Of a stretch of DNA of 64,000 nucleotides, positions 48,656 through 61,857 are shown piece after piece (within the stretch, counting starts at the first letter, position 1; each line of letters begins with the position of its first letter). The DNA is from Phascolomyces articulosus. Lineage: Eukaryota > Mucoromycota > Mucoromycetes > Mucorales > Lichtheimiaceae. The DNA lies in the NCBI GenBank assembly GCA_025677815.1, contig JAIXMP010000049.1, positions 124,001 to 188,000 on the forward strand, read 5' to 3'. The notes beneath the pieces are model-generated. The model was not told the DNA's origin. It ran no database searches and was given only the letters and a program-made list of their open reading frames with translations. A program made the position numbers and the translations under genes.

Positions 48656-50915
48656 GAAAGGGTCTTTTTTTTTCACTTTTACAGGGTATAATAAACTATA
48701 AACGGGTGATAAGATTTTGAATATCACAAAGAGGAAAAAAAGTAGTCGTGATAAGACACATCATCTGTTAGATAATATTGAGTATGATGACCTTATCTTT
48801 CACCAACATCATCATCATATCTGTCATGTCAATTATCACGATAGTGGCAGTCGATAATGTAAAATAAAACGCATACCATTTTTGAGTGAATGAGTTTTTT
48901 TGTTGTTGATTACGTCAATTAGTACATGATTACGTAACAACTTACAAATTCTTTTTGACATGAGAATATAATCATTTGAAAAGTAGAATAATTATGTTTT
49001 CCTATTCCCATGGCTTCTGAAGATGGATAAAATATCTTCAAATTGGTCAACATATAAGAATTGCTCAACGTAGCACTCTTATTGTTTCGGTGTAATGACC
49101 CTCCGAGATGACATATAACATGAAGACGCGCATTGTACCCAAAAAAAAAGATAATGATTTTATATACCAAGAAGAAATAGAGCATTTTCATAGGCAAGGT
49201 TTTAAGATGATAAAGCATTTACTAATCATAATAGAAGTCTAGTATCTTTCTCGGTCATATCCATTGCCGATAATAAATAAAATATGTGTTCACTTCTCGC
49301 TACCCATCATATGAAGATGATCAGAAAGAAAGAAAAAGAAAAACGAAATGAACATGTCGAATTATTACGTACGTATGGATCGGGTAATTATTTCGCCATA
49401 TATACATGTTTTTTTTTTGCCTAATAATTTAAACGTGAAACTTTTACTTCTTGTTCTTTTTTTACATTGACGGTTAAAATGATATAATAAAAACTAAATA
49501 AGGTCTTTCCGAGAAAGTTACAACAACGTAAATGTCATTTGCCACGTATTTTTTAATTTAGATCCCCTTGTTTTATTTCGTTCTATATAGAAAACGTTTA
49601 AAAGTTTTGGGAATGTCGATATGACATGTAGTAAAATGGATGTTGAAGAGCGGGTTATACAACATTTTTAAGGATTATTATTATATTACACACATATACA
49701 CATACATAACAAGGGGGGTTTCAAATGGTTTCATATGAAAGAGTATAGTAGTAGTAATTTCTTAGTGATATTTCTTTTTAAAGAATAATATATAAGAGTT
49801 ATCATTGAGAAATCGTTAGTAATAATGTTTTTATTTTACAAATGCTTAGTAAAGGAGCGTGCGCGTACCATAACATCCTAGTTCCTTAGTAAGCTTTGGA
49901 GGTAAGACAAATTTGCCCAATGGGTCAAAGACGATCTGCATGAGTCAAGAAAAGTTTCCTTTTCCAGTTCAAACCATCTGGGTTTTATATACTCGAAGTC
50001 AAGAGCTTTTTTTTTATCTATGAATTGACTATTATGTATGTCTCTCCGTTCAAATTTTCTGTGATACTAAGTATTATTTATATATACATCATTACACTAT
50101 CTAATTAGTTAGTTTTCATTCATAAATAGTTATATATACAAAATGAGTTATTTAAATAAAGCTTACATTTGTCGTCATGGTGAAAAATAGAGATGTAACA
50201 ACTCCGCACAGATGGCGCCATGGAATCCTTTCCGCGGCAACTAATTTGGTTGGGCAAAAGGAAAAAGAAAAAACCTTAAATGCAAAAGAATATTGACCCC
50301 ACAATTTTTTTGATAACAAAACAAATTTGATTGTCCCTTGTTTTTTTTCCCTAAAGGTCAATAGATATGTATATGATGATAGTACAAATGATAGTTCTAA
50401 TGATGATATATCCACATGATATGATTATAAAAAGAAGAAAAAACCTTAAAATACCATTTATTTACTTATACAAACTCCTTTTTTTGTTGTTGGCTCTTAT
50501 CTAAAATAATAAAAATGAGACATAAAGAAATGATTGAACCGCGCAAGCTAATTGAATTCCGCGGGAATGGGAAGTGCGGAGGGGCAAAAAAAAAGTAACA
50601 GGAGAAAAAAGTGTGTTATGTTGTAAAAATAGCAAAACGCATTACAATATAATTAAAACGCACAACCACACCCATCATCATTATCACCATCATTTAATAA
50701 CCAAAGAAATTGTTCTCACGGTTCAACCAATCAATAACAAGTTCTGGACCTTGGAACCGATCAAAACAGAAAGAAAGAGGGGTTTGCCCTGAATGAACGT
50801 CTTATTCCTCCTGCTGCACTTGTTTTTTTTTTTCATATAAATAGCCAACTCAATTTCATTTTTTTTTGGAACTTTATCTCTCTTTTTTTTTTATTCCTTT
50901 ATCTATAAAAAAACC
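48656..50915. other. Intergenic, GDH2 upstream region
   Basis: No gene is supported. Two less AT-rich patches near 50200-50245 (CCGCGGCAAC) and 50535-50585 (CCGCGC, then CCGCGGGAATGGG) stand out from the background and may be regulatory sites for the downstream glutamate dehydrogenase gene. Confidence 0.4.
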
Positions 50916-53900
50916 ATGACAGGCGCTACTTTAGCACCCCCCACCACCAATGGTGCCAACAAGAATAACCAAGTTACTGTAGACGATGGTGGATATAATG
51001 CCAATGTATTTGCTGGTAAAGAAGAACAAATGGTTAAAGTCGGTGAATATCTTGAAAAATCAGGTTTCTTGCCATCTTCTTTAGTACAAAATGAAGTTTC
51101 TTGGTTTTATGGGTATGTTTTTGGATGGGCGTTTTTTGATGATGATGGCCAAAAAAAAAGGAGTTTGAGAATAAAAAAGGGAAAAAAACAGTGACAAAAA
51201 AAGAAATCGTTATCTCTTTTTTACTGATAAAGAAATGATTTTTTTTTGTTTTATTATTAGAAACTTGGGTATTGATGATTTCTATTTTGCTTTGGAATCC
51301 GTCGAGACAATTGCCAACCATATCATGGCTCTTTATGGTGCCAAGATATTGGCTTATACAAAACATGAAAATGTACTTTCTATCAATCTTGAAAAGGAAT
51401 CGGATGATTCTTCAGTTTATATTCATTCTTCTGAACCTGGTATTTCTCAACTTCAAGGTCCTCAATGTGAAAAAAGGTATGATTTATTATTGAAGGATGG
51501 AAAAGAAATGAAGAGGATGATACTGATATTGGTTGATGATGATGTGATTCTATAGAATCGATGAGCAATACTTGGACCAATCGAATGCATCCTCTGCTTA
51601 CCGTGTAGAATCTTACCGTTCATCACCTACTGTATCCAATACCATGACGCCTCAACTCCGTTGTTACTTTGTTACCAAATGTCAATTTGTCAATCCTAAT
51701 CCAACACCGGAACAAGAAAATGATATTAATCAAGTAGCCGATCAAAACTTTTTAAAGAAGGCAACGGACTATACTCGCAAGATTTATGAAGATGTCATGA
51801 ACAGTGTATTACAACGTACTGGCCCTGTAATTGAAATGTTTGAAGTAAAGGGTACACGCGAACGTCGTCTTGTGATTGGTTATCGACAGGGTAGTACTCA
51901 AGGTTTCTTTGCTGCCATGTCTGATTTATACCATTATTATGACTTGTATTCTACTCGCAAATATGTCGGTAAGTAAAAAATCAACAAAGAAAATGGGAAT
52001 GGGATAAAAAAAAAACGAGACAATAAAAATATTGACAACGTTTATTTATTATATTTAGAACAATTTTCCAATGGTGTGACTATTATGGGATTATACTTGA
52101 ACCCATTACCCAACTCTAGAGCTGTTCCTATTGAACATTCCATCTATCAAGTCATGAAGGAAACTTCCTTATTATACTGTTTACCTACCACACCCTTGCA
52201 AGAATTCTTCAAGACCAACAAACTTTCTGTCCAAGAAACCGTCTATGGTTACGTTGTCTGGATTTTTGCACAACACTTTTTGAATCGATTGGGTAAAGAA
52301 TATTTAAGTTTGACCAATATTCTTGACAAGACCAACCCCGTCCATGAAGAAGTGTTGACCAAGATGAAGAAACGTTTGCGTCAAGATACATTTACTCGTG
52401 AATACATTCTTGATATCATCAAACGTTATCCAGACTTGATCAAATTGTTGTATGCCAATTTTGCTACTGTTCATTACGTCAATCAACGTGAAGCCTCGAT
52501 CCAACCTACCATTTCTTATCAACGTCTGACCACAGTCGAGAACCTGACCAATGAACAGCTGAGTAAAAAGATCAAGACATCCACTTCCAATGCACATGAA
52601 CAATTGGTATTTGAAGCCTTTCTGACTTTTAACAAGCATGTCTTGAAGACCAACTTTTATCAATCCACCAAGGTCGCCTTGTCTTTCCGTTTGGATCCTA
52701 GCTTCTTGCCTGAGATTGAATATCCTACAAAATTGTTTGGTATGTTCTTGGTCGTGGGTTCTGAATTCCGTGGTTTCCATTTACGTTTCCGTGATGTGGC
52801 TCGTGGTGGTATTCGTATCATTCGTTCTCGTAATCGTGAAGCTTATTCCATCAATCAACGTACCTTGTTTGATGAAAATTATGCTTTGGCTGCTACTCAA
52901 CAACGCAAGAACAAAGATATTCCTGAAGGTGGATCCAAGGGTACTATTTTACTCGATATTTATCAACAAGACAATGCTCGTGTTGCATTTGAAAAATATG
53001 TGGATTCGGTATTGGATCTTTTGATTGTTGGCAAAACCATGGGTATCAAGGAACCTTTGGTAGATTTGACGGGCAAGCCTGAAATCTTGTTCTTTGGTCC
53101 TGATGAAGGTACAGCAGATTATATGGATTGGGCTTCACAACACGCTCGTCGTCGCAACGCTAGTTTCTGGAAGGCTTTCACTACTGGCAAGAGTCAATCC
53201 TTGGGTGGTATTCCTCATGATACTTATGGTATGACCACACGTTCCGTTCATCAATATGTCTTGGGTATTTATCGCACCTTTGGTTTGAAGGAAGAAGAAT
53301 GTACAAAGTTCCAAACAGGTGGCCCTGATGGTGATTTGGGTTCTAACGAAATCAAGATTTCCAAAGACAAGACCATTGCCATTGTGGATGGTTCTGGTGT
53401 GCTTTATGATCCTAATGGTATTCAACGCGATGAATTGCAACGTCTTGCCAACAAACGTTTAATGATCAGCAACTTTGATATTACCCTGTTGACCAAGGAT
53501 GGTTTCCGTGTCTTGGTAGACGAAAACAATGTAGAATTACCCAATGGTACTGTGGTTGAAAATGGTTTGCAGTTCCGTAACACGTTCCACACACATCCAT
53601 TGGCCAAGGCCACAGTATTCGTCCCTTGTGGTGGTCGACCAGAATCTATTGATTTATACAACGTCAAGAAATTGGTGGATCAAGAAGGTGTTCCACTTTT
53701 CAAATATATTGTGGAAGGTGCCAATTTATTTATTACTCAAGAAGCTCGTTTACGTTTGGAACGTCAAGGTATTGTTATTTTCAAGGATGCTTCAGCCAAT
53801 AAAGGTGGTGTTACTTCTTCCTCCTTGGAAGTCTTGGCTGCTTTAGCATTCAATGACACCGAGTTTGTTGAACACATGTGTGTCAAGGAAGGTCGTGTGC

Positions 53901-54307
53901 CTGAATTTTATGAAGCCTATGTCAAAGAAGTTCAACGTACCATTGAACGTAATGCTGCCGTTGAATTTGAAGCTTTATGGCGTGAACATTCCAAGACTGG
54001 CACCCCAATCTCTAACCTTTCGGATGACTTGTCAGTGGCTATCGTTCAACTCAATGAACAATTACAAAACACGGGTCTGTGGGACAATGTTCAGCTCCGT
54101 CACGCTGTGTTGCGCAAAGCATTCCCCAGTTTATTGCTTGAAAAGCTTGGTTTGGATACCTTGTTGGCTCGTGTACCTGAAAACTACGTCAAGGCTATCT
54201 TTGGTGCTTATTTGGCTTCTCAATTCGTTTATCGATATGGTGCAACCCCTGATCATTTTGCTTTCTTTGAATTTATGCGTGAAAACTACTACAATGAAAC
54301 CAACTAA
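50916..54307 (+). CDS. GDH2: NAD-specific glutamate dehydrogenase, large type
   Basis: Exons 50916-51112, 51261-51476, 51556-51968 and 52059-54307 give 1024 residues in phase, the length of fungal 115-kDa GDH2. The N-terminal 450 residues are the regulatory extension of the large NAD enzyme. The catalytic part starts near residue 500 with RGFHLRFRDVARGGIRIIRS, followed by PEGGSKGTILLDI (substrate and catalytic lysine region) and FFGPDEGTADYMDWAS. The NAD domain has TGGPDGDLGSNEIKISKDKT, and FVPCGGRPESI and YIVEGANLFITQEAR follow. It deaminates glutamate to 2-oxoglutarate and ammonia for catabolic nitrogen use. No mitochondrial presequence is obvious. Codon use is biased, consistent with high expression. 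Several long antisense open stretches inside it are shadows. Confidence 0.97.
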
Positions 54308-56356
54308 AAAACCTCCTCATCTTTTTTACCTATTGACAACCAACCATCATCCCATATAAAAATCATTTCTCTTTCTCTTCTTTCCTCGTATCATTCATTC
54401 ATTCATTCTTTTCATCTTTTACACAGTTTCATTTTTCATCCTTTTTTTTCTGTTTTGTTTTTCATATCATTATCACATTTTAGAAGCAAGAAATATATTA
54501 TTCATTTATAGTGTTTATATATGTTTATAATAAAAAAAATTGTTTTTTCTTTTTTCATCCATTAAAAATTGTGTCATATTTTTTTAGTTGATAGTAGTCT
54601 ATAAATGCTGCAATATCTAATTGAAAATTATGTCGATCTTCTCTAATCTAAGTAGTGCTTATCTTCGTATGCCATTGAAATGTCATGATGATGTGCACTA
54701 CGGAGTTTTACAGAATGTTTTTTTTTGCTCAGCTGTATAAGCTGTATACCAAATGAGTGGGTTGATCATGTAGAAAAAAAAATAATCAAATGCTAAATAT
54801 AAATAACTACTACTAACTACTAGATGTGGATTAAGCTTGGGAAATATATTATAATAACGCAACTGATTTTAGTAGAATTATCACAACAGTTTCTCTTCAA
54901 TTAACATTTTTTTTACCAATTTGGTCATTCATATTAGTATACATTTTTTATATTATATGTGTCAATAATGATATTCATCAGACAGTTCTTTTAGTTTACT
55001 TCATGTTTGTCGCTTCGTTACATAAGTATAATGTTTATAGTAATAATAGGCAAATTTCATGCAATATGTTTCACATCATCCATCTTATACATTTTTCCAT
55101 GGTGACACTTACTATTTCTTTGTTGTACTATCTACTAATAATTAAATAAGTTGGGTTATAATTATTTAAATCATCTTCTTCTTTAATGTAAACGGTATAT
55201 TTTTCTTTTTATTATTATAAAATACTCAATTATCAGATGCATCTCTTCTTGTTCCATAATGAAACTAACTATATACTCTTATTGATCTTATGTAAAAAAA
55301 AAGTTGATCGTCCTTATTTTGTGTAATGATTGAAAAATCTATTATAAAATAGAAGGATTGAGTCATTTTTTCTTCCTCATCATCGGTAAAAATAAACCCT
55401 ATCAGTATTTAGGCATTACCACTGTAGAACCCTGTTTTTTCTTCGAATACACATTATTGGATCTCCTTCTATTTATTGTAGTACATTTATTGCTTCTACT
55501 ATACTTTTTTTTAAAAAAAATAAAGGTAACTTATTTCATCAATCAACAAAACAAAATATATTTGTTGAGGAAATTAACTGTGTTCCATATTTTCGTTTGG
55601 TGTAATGTGAATTTTTACTCATGAAGAAATATATAATCAGTCGAAAAAGATAATGATGTTTAATTCTTCTAGTCGGAGGTGTCCGCAGCATTCTCTCCTC
55701 ATATCAACACTCACTTTTTTATTTGCGTGAATCCTGCATCAACAAGCAGCAGTGTGGGTAAATAACGAAAACTTTGTTGACAATGAACTATCTAGCTGTC
55801 AATTATTTCCATATTATTATTATTACCGAATTGATTTCATTATCCTAATTATTTAAGTATAAATACTTCCTCAAGAAGTGACAACGCGTATAATGATACT
55901 ATATAAACAGTAGATGATGAGGTTATGTAAAGTCGATCATTCATTCCATATAAGTTCAAGATGATATGCTGTATTGCCCACCGTATTACAGCCGCATATT
56001 GAAAAACATTGAAAAAGCTTAATTGCCTTTTCGTTATAATAAAAGGTTTGAAAAAGTGAAAGGTTGTACATATATAACACAGGAAAGTTGGAAGCTATCG
56101 TTTCAGGGCCCGCGTCGCTGGGTTCGGGTTGAGTTTTTTTGGGGGGTTATAAATGTAATCCAAATTCCTATTTCTAGCTTCTTTTTTTTGTGTATCTTTT
56201 TCATTTGGATCTCTTTTCAAATAGAACCCTTAAAAAAAACAAGGTATGAGCAACATCCTCGACTTTTTTTTTCTTGTTATTTGTGAGTTGTCGTGAATAA
56301 ACCTTTGTTTTAATACAATCAAATACTTGGCATATTCAAATAGTTTAAATTAAATC
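54308..56356. other. Intergenic, 3' UTR of GDH2 and promoter of FPP synthase
   Basis: About 2 kb of AT-rich DNA with no supported gene. A GC-rich element (GGGCCCGCGTCGCTGGGTTCG near 56107-56127) stands alone about 230 bases before the FPP synthase start and may be a promoter element. Confidence 0.45.
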
Positions 56357-58325
56357 ATGGTTGGTATCAAGTTACAAAAGGAAGAAAACCGCAAGGCTTT
56401 CCTCGATATTTTCCCTACTTTGGCCGATGAAGTCCTTGCCGAGTTGCGCAAATACAACATGCCTCAAGATGCTTATGAATGGACCAAGGAGGTAAATAGT
56501 CATAATAACAATAGAAAAGAGGAAAATAATATCTTTTGACTCGGATTCATCATGGTATTTTTTTTTCAAAAAAAAAACACGAACATTAATCGAGATTGTT
56601 ATTTTTTTTATAGATGTTGTATTACAATGTTCCTGGAGGTAATTAGATCATCATGAACCTCGACTTGTTTTAAACTAACCAATATATATACTCGAGAAAA
56701 GTAAATAAAAAAAAATGAAAACTAATACAGATGCTTGTTTCTAGGTAAATTGAACCGTGGTCTTTCCGTTGTTGATACGATCCGTATTTTGAAGGGTGAT
56801 GCTGTCACCGATGATGATATCTTCAAGGCTTCCGTCCTTGGTTGGTTAGTTGAATTCGTAAGTATAGATCAGTCTATGATTTGTTTCGTTTATTCTGGGT
56901 GAGACGGAGGTTAGATTTGGCTTGGTTTGGTTTTGAAGAGGAAGGATGATGATATGATCCGAGGAGACGAGGGGAGGATAAAAGAGTGGTTGAAGCCCGC
57001 GTAAAAACCAATGGGCCATTCGCTTGTCAAACTGGGAAATGATCAGCAAATAATGATCTAACTATTTTTCTATTTTTTTTTTATTTTAGCTCCAAGCCTT
57101 CTTCCTTGTATCGGATGATATCATGGATAGCTCTATCACTCGTCGTGGTCAACCCTGTTGGTACCGTAAGGATGGTGTCGGTATGGTTGCCATCAATGAT
57201 GCTTTCATTCTCGAATCTTGTATCTATATCTTTTTGAAGAAGTATTTCAAGTCTACTGATTATTATGTTGATTTGCTTGAATTGTTCCATGAGGTAAAGT
57301 ATATATCGCTGGGATTGTTTGGAGGGAACAAAAGTGACAAAACAGGCAACTCATATTCTTGTCTTCGTTGTATTAGGTTACCTTCCAAACTGAATTGGGC
57401 CAATTATGTGATCTTATTACTGCTCCAGAAGATAATGTCGACTTGAGCAAGTTTTCCGTTGAAAAGTAAGTTTATTTTTTTTTTTTAAAAAAAAAAAAAC
57501 TGTTGGGTAATTTGTCTGAAATAGTTTATTAAACTGTTATTATAATTATTATTATTATTATAGGCATCATTTCATCGTTGTTTACAAGACTGCTTATTAT
57601 TCTTTCTATCTCCCTGTCGCTTTAGCTATGCATATGGTAAAGTTTAATCCAGTTTTTTTTTGCGGGTATCAAACAACATATTATCAAAAAACAGTTAAAA
57701 AAGAAAAAAAAAGGAGAGTGGAAAAGAGGGTGGTACAAGAAAATTGACAGTTGCCATGATATTATTTTAACTTAATTTGGATGGTTATGATGTATATAAA
57801 ATAGGCTGGTATCAAGAACGAAGCTGCTTACAAGGCTTCTGAAGAAATCTTGATTCCTCTTGGTGCTTACTTTCAAGTTCAAGATGATTACCTTGATTGC
57901 TATGGTACTCCTGAACAAATTGGTAAGATTGGTACCGATATTCAAGATAACAAGTGCAGTTGGTTGATTAACCAAGCTTTGGCCAAGGCTAACGCTGACC
58001 AACGCAAGGTTCTTGATGTAAGTATTATATATATAGTTGTAAGGGATTGTGAAAGAAAAACCATTTATGGTGTTGTTGTTTTTACACGGTATATTAATGT
58101 GAAAAAAAAAATCAATAGGAAAACTACGGTAAGAAGGATAAGACCTGCGAAGCCAAGATCAAGGAACTCTTTATCGAACTTGACATTGAAAACGTATACA
58201 AGAAATACGAAGAAGAATCCTATGAAAAGATCAATGGTTTGATTGGTCAACTTGATGAATCCACTGGTCTTAAGAAGGCTATCTATACCGAATTCATGGA
58301 CAAGATCTATAAGCGTACCAAATAA
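56357..58325 (+). CDS. ERG20: Farnesyl diphosphate synthase
   Basis: Eight exons (56357-56491, 56614-56638, 56745-56857, 57090-57293, 57377-57465, 57564-57636, 57805-58017, 58119-58325) give 352 residues in phase, typical of the family. The first aspartate-rich motif is DDIMD at residues 100-104, preceded by Phe-Phe at the -5/-4 positions that limit the product to C15. [12 protein letters not shown] and RRGQPCWYR are also seen. The second aspartate-rich motif is DDYLD at 240-244, with [13 protein letters not shown] after it. It ends in a basic tail (KIYKRTK). The enzyme joins IPP with DMAPP and GPP to make FPP for sterols, ubiquinone and prenylation. In Mucorales it also feeds carotenoid and trisporoid synthesis. 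One exon is only 25 bases. Confidence 0.97.
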
Positions 58326-59071
58326 ATTTCTAATTCACAAAATTACAAGTATCTCTAACAAATATACAAACCTTTATATATATGTATATATAAAGAAAAA
58401 GCAAGAAAAAAAATCATATCTATTTTCACCCGCTTAGTGTTTTTCTTTAATCTATATCTCTTTTTACTTTAGTTTTCTTTCCCTTTTTTTTGCATCCTTT
58501 CTTTTCTTAAATAGTATCTTTTGACTAATAAAGCAATAAAACAAATTGATCATCAAAATCTGGACTAAAAAAGATAGAGATGGGAAGTGTTTGATGTTTG
58601 GATTTGTTGAGGTAACAAATTATTATATATATTAGTGGGATTTTTTTTTGTGAAATGTCAAACGTATGATAGTTGATTTGAAACTATGGCAATAAATGGT
58701 ATGGTTTGGTTACTACACTTGACAATAAATTGCATAAAAAAAACCGGTTTTCGGTTAAATAGCGACTTACCTTAATCGATCTAAGCTTGTTCGTGTAGAA
58801 GGTGATGACTTGTGTGTTGCACAGTTGCGTGATATCCATCATTAATATAATGAAATAGATCATTTTTATATATAGGATTCAAGGAAGAAGCCGAGTGTAT
58901 CAATGCTACAGGCAAGTCCATGTCACTACCCGAGCTATTAACTATAGTAGCTAGAACGAATCAATTGCCAAGCCATTTACTTTAACAGAAACACCAATCA
59001 TTCTCTGATGAATTCTAAAAAATGAAGAGAAGAAATATATGGTCTATTAATAGACAATAAAATCTAATATT
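58326..59071. other. Intergenic, no gene seen
   Basis: The 3' UTR of FPP synthase followed by AT-rich DNA up to the Harbinger terminal repeat. No coding or RNA feature was recognised. Confidence 0.5.
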
Positions 59072-59108
59072 AGGGGGTTTCAAAAATAAAATTTCGTCGC
59101 AGTTTTCG
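59072..59108 (+). repeat. Left terminal inverted repeat of Harbinger element
   Basis: The outer 16 bases are identical in inverted orientation to 61879-61894. The inner part, rich in CGTCGCAGTTTTCG, is only similar. Confidence 0.85.
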
Positions 59109-59122
59109 TGAAATCGACGAAA

Positions 59123-59156
59123 ATGAAAACTGCGTCTCATGAGACGCAGTTTTCAT
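59123..59156. repeat. 34-base perfect palindrome near the left end
   Basis: The left half is ATGAAAACTGCGTCTCA and the right half is its exact complement. On either side GCAGTTTTCGTGAAATCGACG-type sequence (59099 and 59147) forms diverged direct repeats. It may be a subterminal transposase-binding site cluster or cruciform. GCAGTTTTC also occurs near the right end (about 61853). Confidence 0.85.
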
Positions 59157-59257
59157 GAAATCGATGTCGGAGTGTGTTCCTGGGGATTTATGTCAAAATC
59201 GCTATTTTGTTTAGTTATTTTTTAGCTTTAATTTTTTTTTGAAATTTCTGTTTGAAC

Positions 59258-60415
59258 ATGTCCAACGAAAACAGCACTAATGCTACATCTCAACGCAATG
59301 GAAGACATTGTACTCGAGAGCAATATGAAATAATGCTACGCATTATTGAAGTGCCCGAGAATTTTGACTGTTTATGTGGGATTCACAAATCTAGTGTTCC
59401 TAAAAATGATAGTAGAAAAACTCGTAAAATAGCAATTTATAAGCTTATGGCTGAAAAGGTTGGAGCAGGTTGGACCGCCAATAGTGCCAAATCACGTTTT
59501 GAAACCTGGTTCCACAACTTCAAGAAGGTTTTTAACCTATGCGGCGACGATGGCTTGGGTGCCACTGGTTGGGGCATCACTGACAATGATCGCAAAAAAG
59601 GCATTCATACCATCGTAGCCAAAAAAGAGAGCATGTGTTACGGATATGAACGATTAAAGGCATTGTACCAGCATAGAGAAAATGTCAATCCGTCATATCA
59701 TGAGGAATGCGGTATCATCCGTCGTTCAACTCGGTATGCGAGCGCACTGGCTCCAGCATCTACACGACATGAACCGCCCACTACAGACCCAGCAGATGAC
59801 GACCAGCATCCGAATGAAAGCGGACGTTCAGGAGATGATTCTAACGATCAACATATGACTAACATAGAATCAAACTATGAGTCGTTCACTGCCGGTAATG
59901 TCGGTCCTGAATCTGGTGGATCAGTAGGAGGTGGTAATAACGAAAGAGCTGGTAGTCCAGTGATACAGCCATCCGAGCAAGAACAAGAGGATGTCCTCCT
60001 TGGCGATGGTAACAATGAGGACGATGAATCGCCTGTGCGTGCGGAGAGGCACTTGGACCAGTTTGGTGATGAAGAAGAAGAAGGAGGAGAAGATGAAGAA
60101 GACGAAGAAGGGGATGAAGAAGATGAAGAGGATGTAGGTTCGATGCCTAAGCGTCATGGCAACTTTACTGCTGCTTACGACGCTCAAGGTGTCAAGCGAC
60201 TCAAAGTAGAGTATGATCTACTACAATTTAAGAAAAAGAAACATGAAGAGAAGATGCGCCTCGAGCGAGAAAAACTTGAGCTTGAAAGGATAAAGTTTTT
60301 GAAAGAAGCAGATGATCGCGAAATGGTCACCAAATTGCAGTTCATCCAAAGTCTTCTTGAGAGAGGCAGCTCTCCGGATGAAGCAGAGGCGCTTTATAAG
60401 CGCTTTACTTTGTAA
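59258..60415 (+). CDS. Harbinger ORF1: Myb/SANT-like DNA-binding protein
   Basis: This is an intronless gene of 385 residues. I chose the ATG at 59258 because the in-frame codon upstream is TTG. The N-terminal 140 residues hold the Myb/SANT-like trihelix found in Harbinger accessory proteins, with conserved aromatics: REQYEIMLRIIEVPENFDCL, KIAIYKLMAEKVGAGWTANS and KSRFETWFHNFKKVF. The middle is acidic (long Glu/Asp runs near 270-295). The C-terminus is a charged helix (KKKHEEKMRLEREKLELERI) likely to mediate dimer formation. In studied Harbingers this protein binds the terminal region and helps import the transposase to the nucleus. Confidence 0.85.
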   Translation: MSNENSTNATSQRNGRHCTREQYEIMLRIIEVPENFDCLCGIHKSSVPKNDSRKTRKIAIYKLMAEKVGAGWTANSAKSRFETWFHNFKKVFNLCGDDGLGATGWGITDNDRKKGIHTIVAKKESMCYGYERLKALYQHRENVNPSYHEECGIIRRSTRYASALAPASTRHEPPTTDPADDDQHPNESGRSGDDSNDQHMTNIESNYESFTAGNVGPESGGSVGGGNNERAGSPVIQPSEQEQEDVLLGDGNNEDDESPVRAERHLDQFGDEEEEGGEDEEDEEGDEEDEEDVGSMPKRHGNFTAAYDAQGVKRLKVEYDLLQFKKKKHEEKMRLEREKLELERIKFLKEADDREMVTKLQFIQSLLERGSSPDEAEALYKRFTL

Positions 60416-60462
60416 TTTTTTTAAATTTTCTTTTATAATAAAATATCAATATGAAATAAAAT

Positions 60463-61671
60463 TTATTCTTGTAAAACAATTACTTTGATGGATTCACGCC
60501 ATGCATTGACATCGACTGTCTCAAAATCACTACAGTCTACTTCTTCTTGGTCGATCCCAGCGTTCGCGAGGTCCCAATCGTCATCGTTAAGGAGAAGGAA
60601 GTTGTGAAGCACTGCAGTAGCTCTTACAATATGATTCAAAAAAATGAATTCTTTGTCATTTCGTAATTGTAGTGCAATACCTTTAAGATAGCGCCATCTT
60701 CCTTTCCAAATTCCAAACGTATTTTCGATTGCGACTCTTGCAGAAGAGTGCAATTCGTTGAATTCCTTGTTGTCGTCATTGTTTCGAAGTGCTGGTTCTT
60801 TGTATGGTGTTAATAAACGTTCTGAAAGTGCGTAACCAGAATCGCCAAGGATATACTCATTTTCAGAGAAATAATCCAAAGGGAACTTGTAAACTTCAGA
60901 CATTTTATGAGCAGATGAGTCACTGAAACAACCAGGTAATCCAACTTGTATGTGTCGAATCACCCTCCTGTGATCACAAATGGCTTGTACATTCATTGAA
61001 TAGCGTTGCTTTCGGTTGAAATACACCTCTCCTTGCTTTTTTGGTTTTTGTGTCAGAATCACATGAGTGCCGTCAATAAACCCTACACAGGAAGGAAACC
61101 TATGTGTTTCTATGATTGATGCTGCTATTTGCTGCCTTTCAGTTGCAGTTGGCCATTTGATGTATTGAGGGGCAAGATCGTTGAGTGCTGTAATGACCCG
61201 TCCAATGTATAAACTGACCGAGCCAGTTGCGATACCCCACTGCCGTGCAATGCTATGCACTGATCGGCCACTTCCATCGTGAGCTAACCGTTCCAGGGTA
61301 CAGGCTAGCTGAAGCCACACGGGTCTTTGCTTACGTCCACGGCCTTTAAGCTTAAACACGTCGTGCTTTGCAATCTTTTTAACCAGCAATTTGAAAGACT
61401 CTTTCTTCATACGTACTATACGCCGAAATTCAGTATTATTCCACGAAAAGAAAAAAGACATGTATTCTGTAAGCTGAGGAATGCTTCGACGTGGGTTGAG
61501 ATATCGATAACTCTCGATTCCTTTAACGAGTTGCATCAGTTCGTCGATTTCTCCTTGAGTGTAATAATATTCTCGAGATCCAGTCAACATAGATGCTTTA
61601 CGAAATTCTAATGTTCTGATTGTTGAATGAATTCGTTTAAGTGCACGCTTTTTTTGTGAAAATTTCACCAT
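60463..61671 (-). CDS. Harbinger ORF2: DDE transposase
   Basis: This is an intronless gene of 402 residues. A helix-turn-helix-like region (about 120-160, ERLAHDGSGRSVHSIARQWG) precedes the DDE_Tnp_4 nuclease. The three catalytic residues are present: Asp200 in CVGFIDGTHVIL, Asp277 in YILGDSGYALSERLLTPY and Glu316 in ARVAIENTFGIWKGRWRYLK. The family block HNFLLLNDDDW follows. The reading frame has no stop or shift, so the protein should be functional if expressed. It is convergent with ORF1. Confidence 0.92.
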   Translation of the reverse strand: MVKFSQKKRALKRIHSTIRTLEFRKASMLTGSREYYYTQGEIDELMQLVKGIESYRYLNPRRSIPQLTEYMSFFFSWNNTEFRRIVRMKKESFKLLVKKIAKHDVFKLKGRGRKQRPVWLQLACTLERLAHDGSGRSVHSIARQWGIATGSVSLYIGRVITALNDLAPQYIKWPTATERQQIAASIIETHRFPSCVGFIDGTHVILTQKPKKQGEVYFNRKQRYSMNVQAICDHRRVIRHIQVGLPGCFSDSSAHKMSEVYKFPLDYFSENEYILGDSGYALSERLLTPYKEPALRNNDDNKEFNELHSSARVAIENTFGIWKGRWRYLKGIALQLRNDKEFIFLNHIVRATAVLHNFLLLNDDDWDLANAGIDQEEVDCSDFETVDVNAWRESIKVIVLQE

Positions 61672-61857
61672 CTTCTGAATAATTGAATGAAGTTACAAAA
61701 ACAGAAAAAAAAATCCCACAGGCTATTTTGCAGGTACAACTTAAGAACACAAACAATACTTTATATTATTGGTCAGCTATTGTATAAAGAAAATTAATTG
61801 GTTCTGTAATTTAAACTGTGAAATCGTCGTTTTTATCAAATCGTCGAAAATTTCGCA

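Noticed and set aside
52209..54359. Antisense and shifted open stretches within GDH2
   Set aside because: They are shadows of a long, codon-biased exon. The GDH2 frame explains the whole region.
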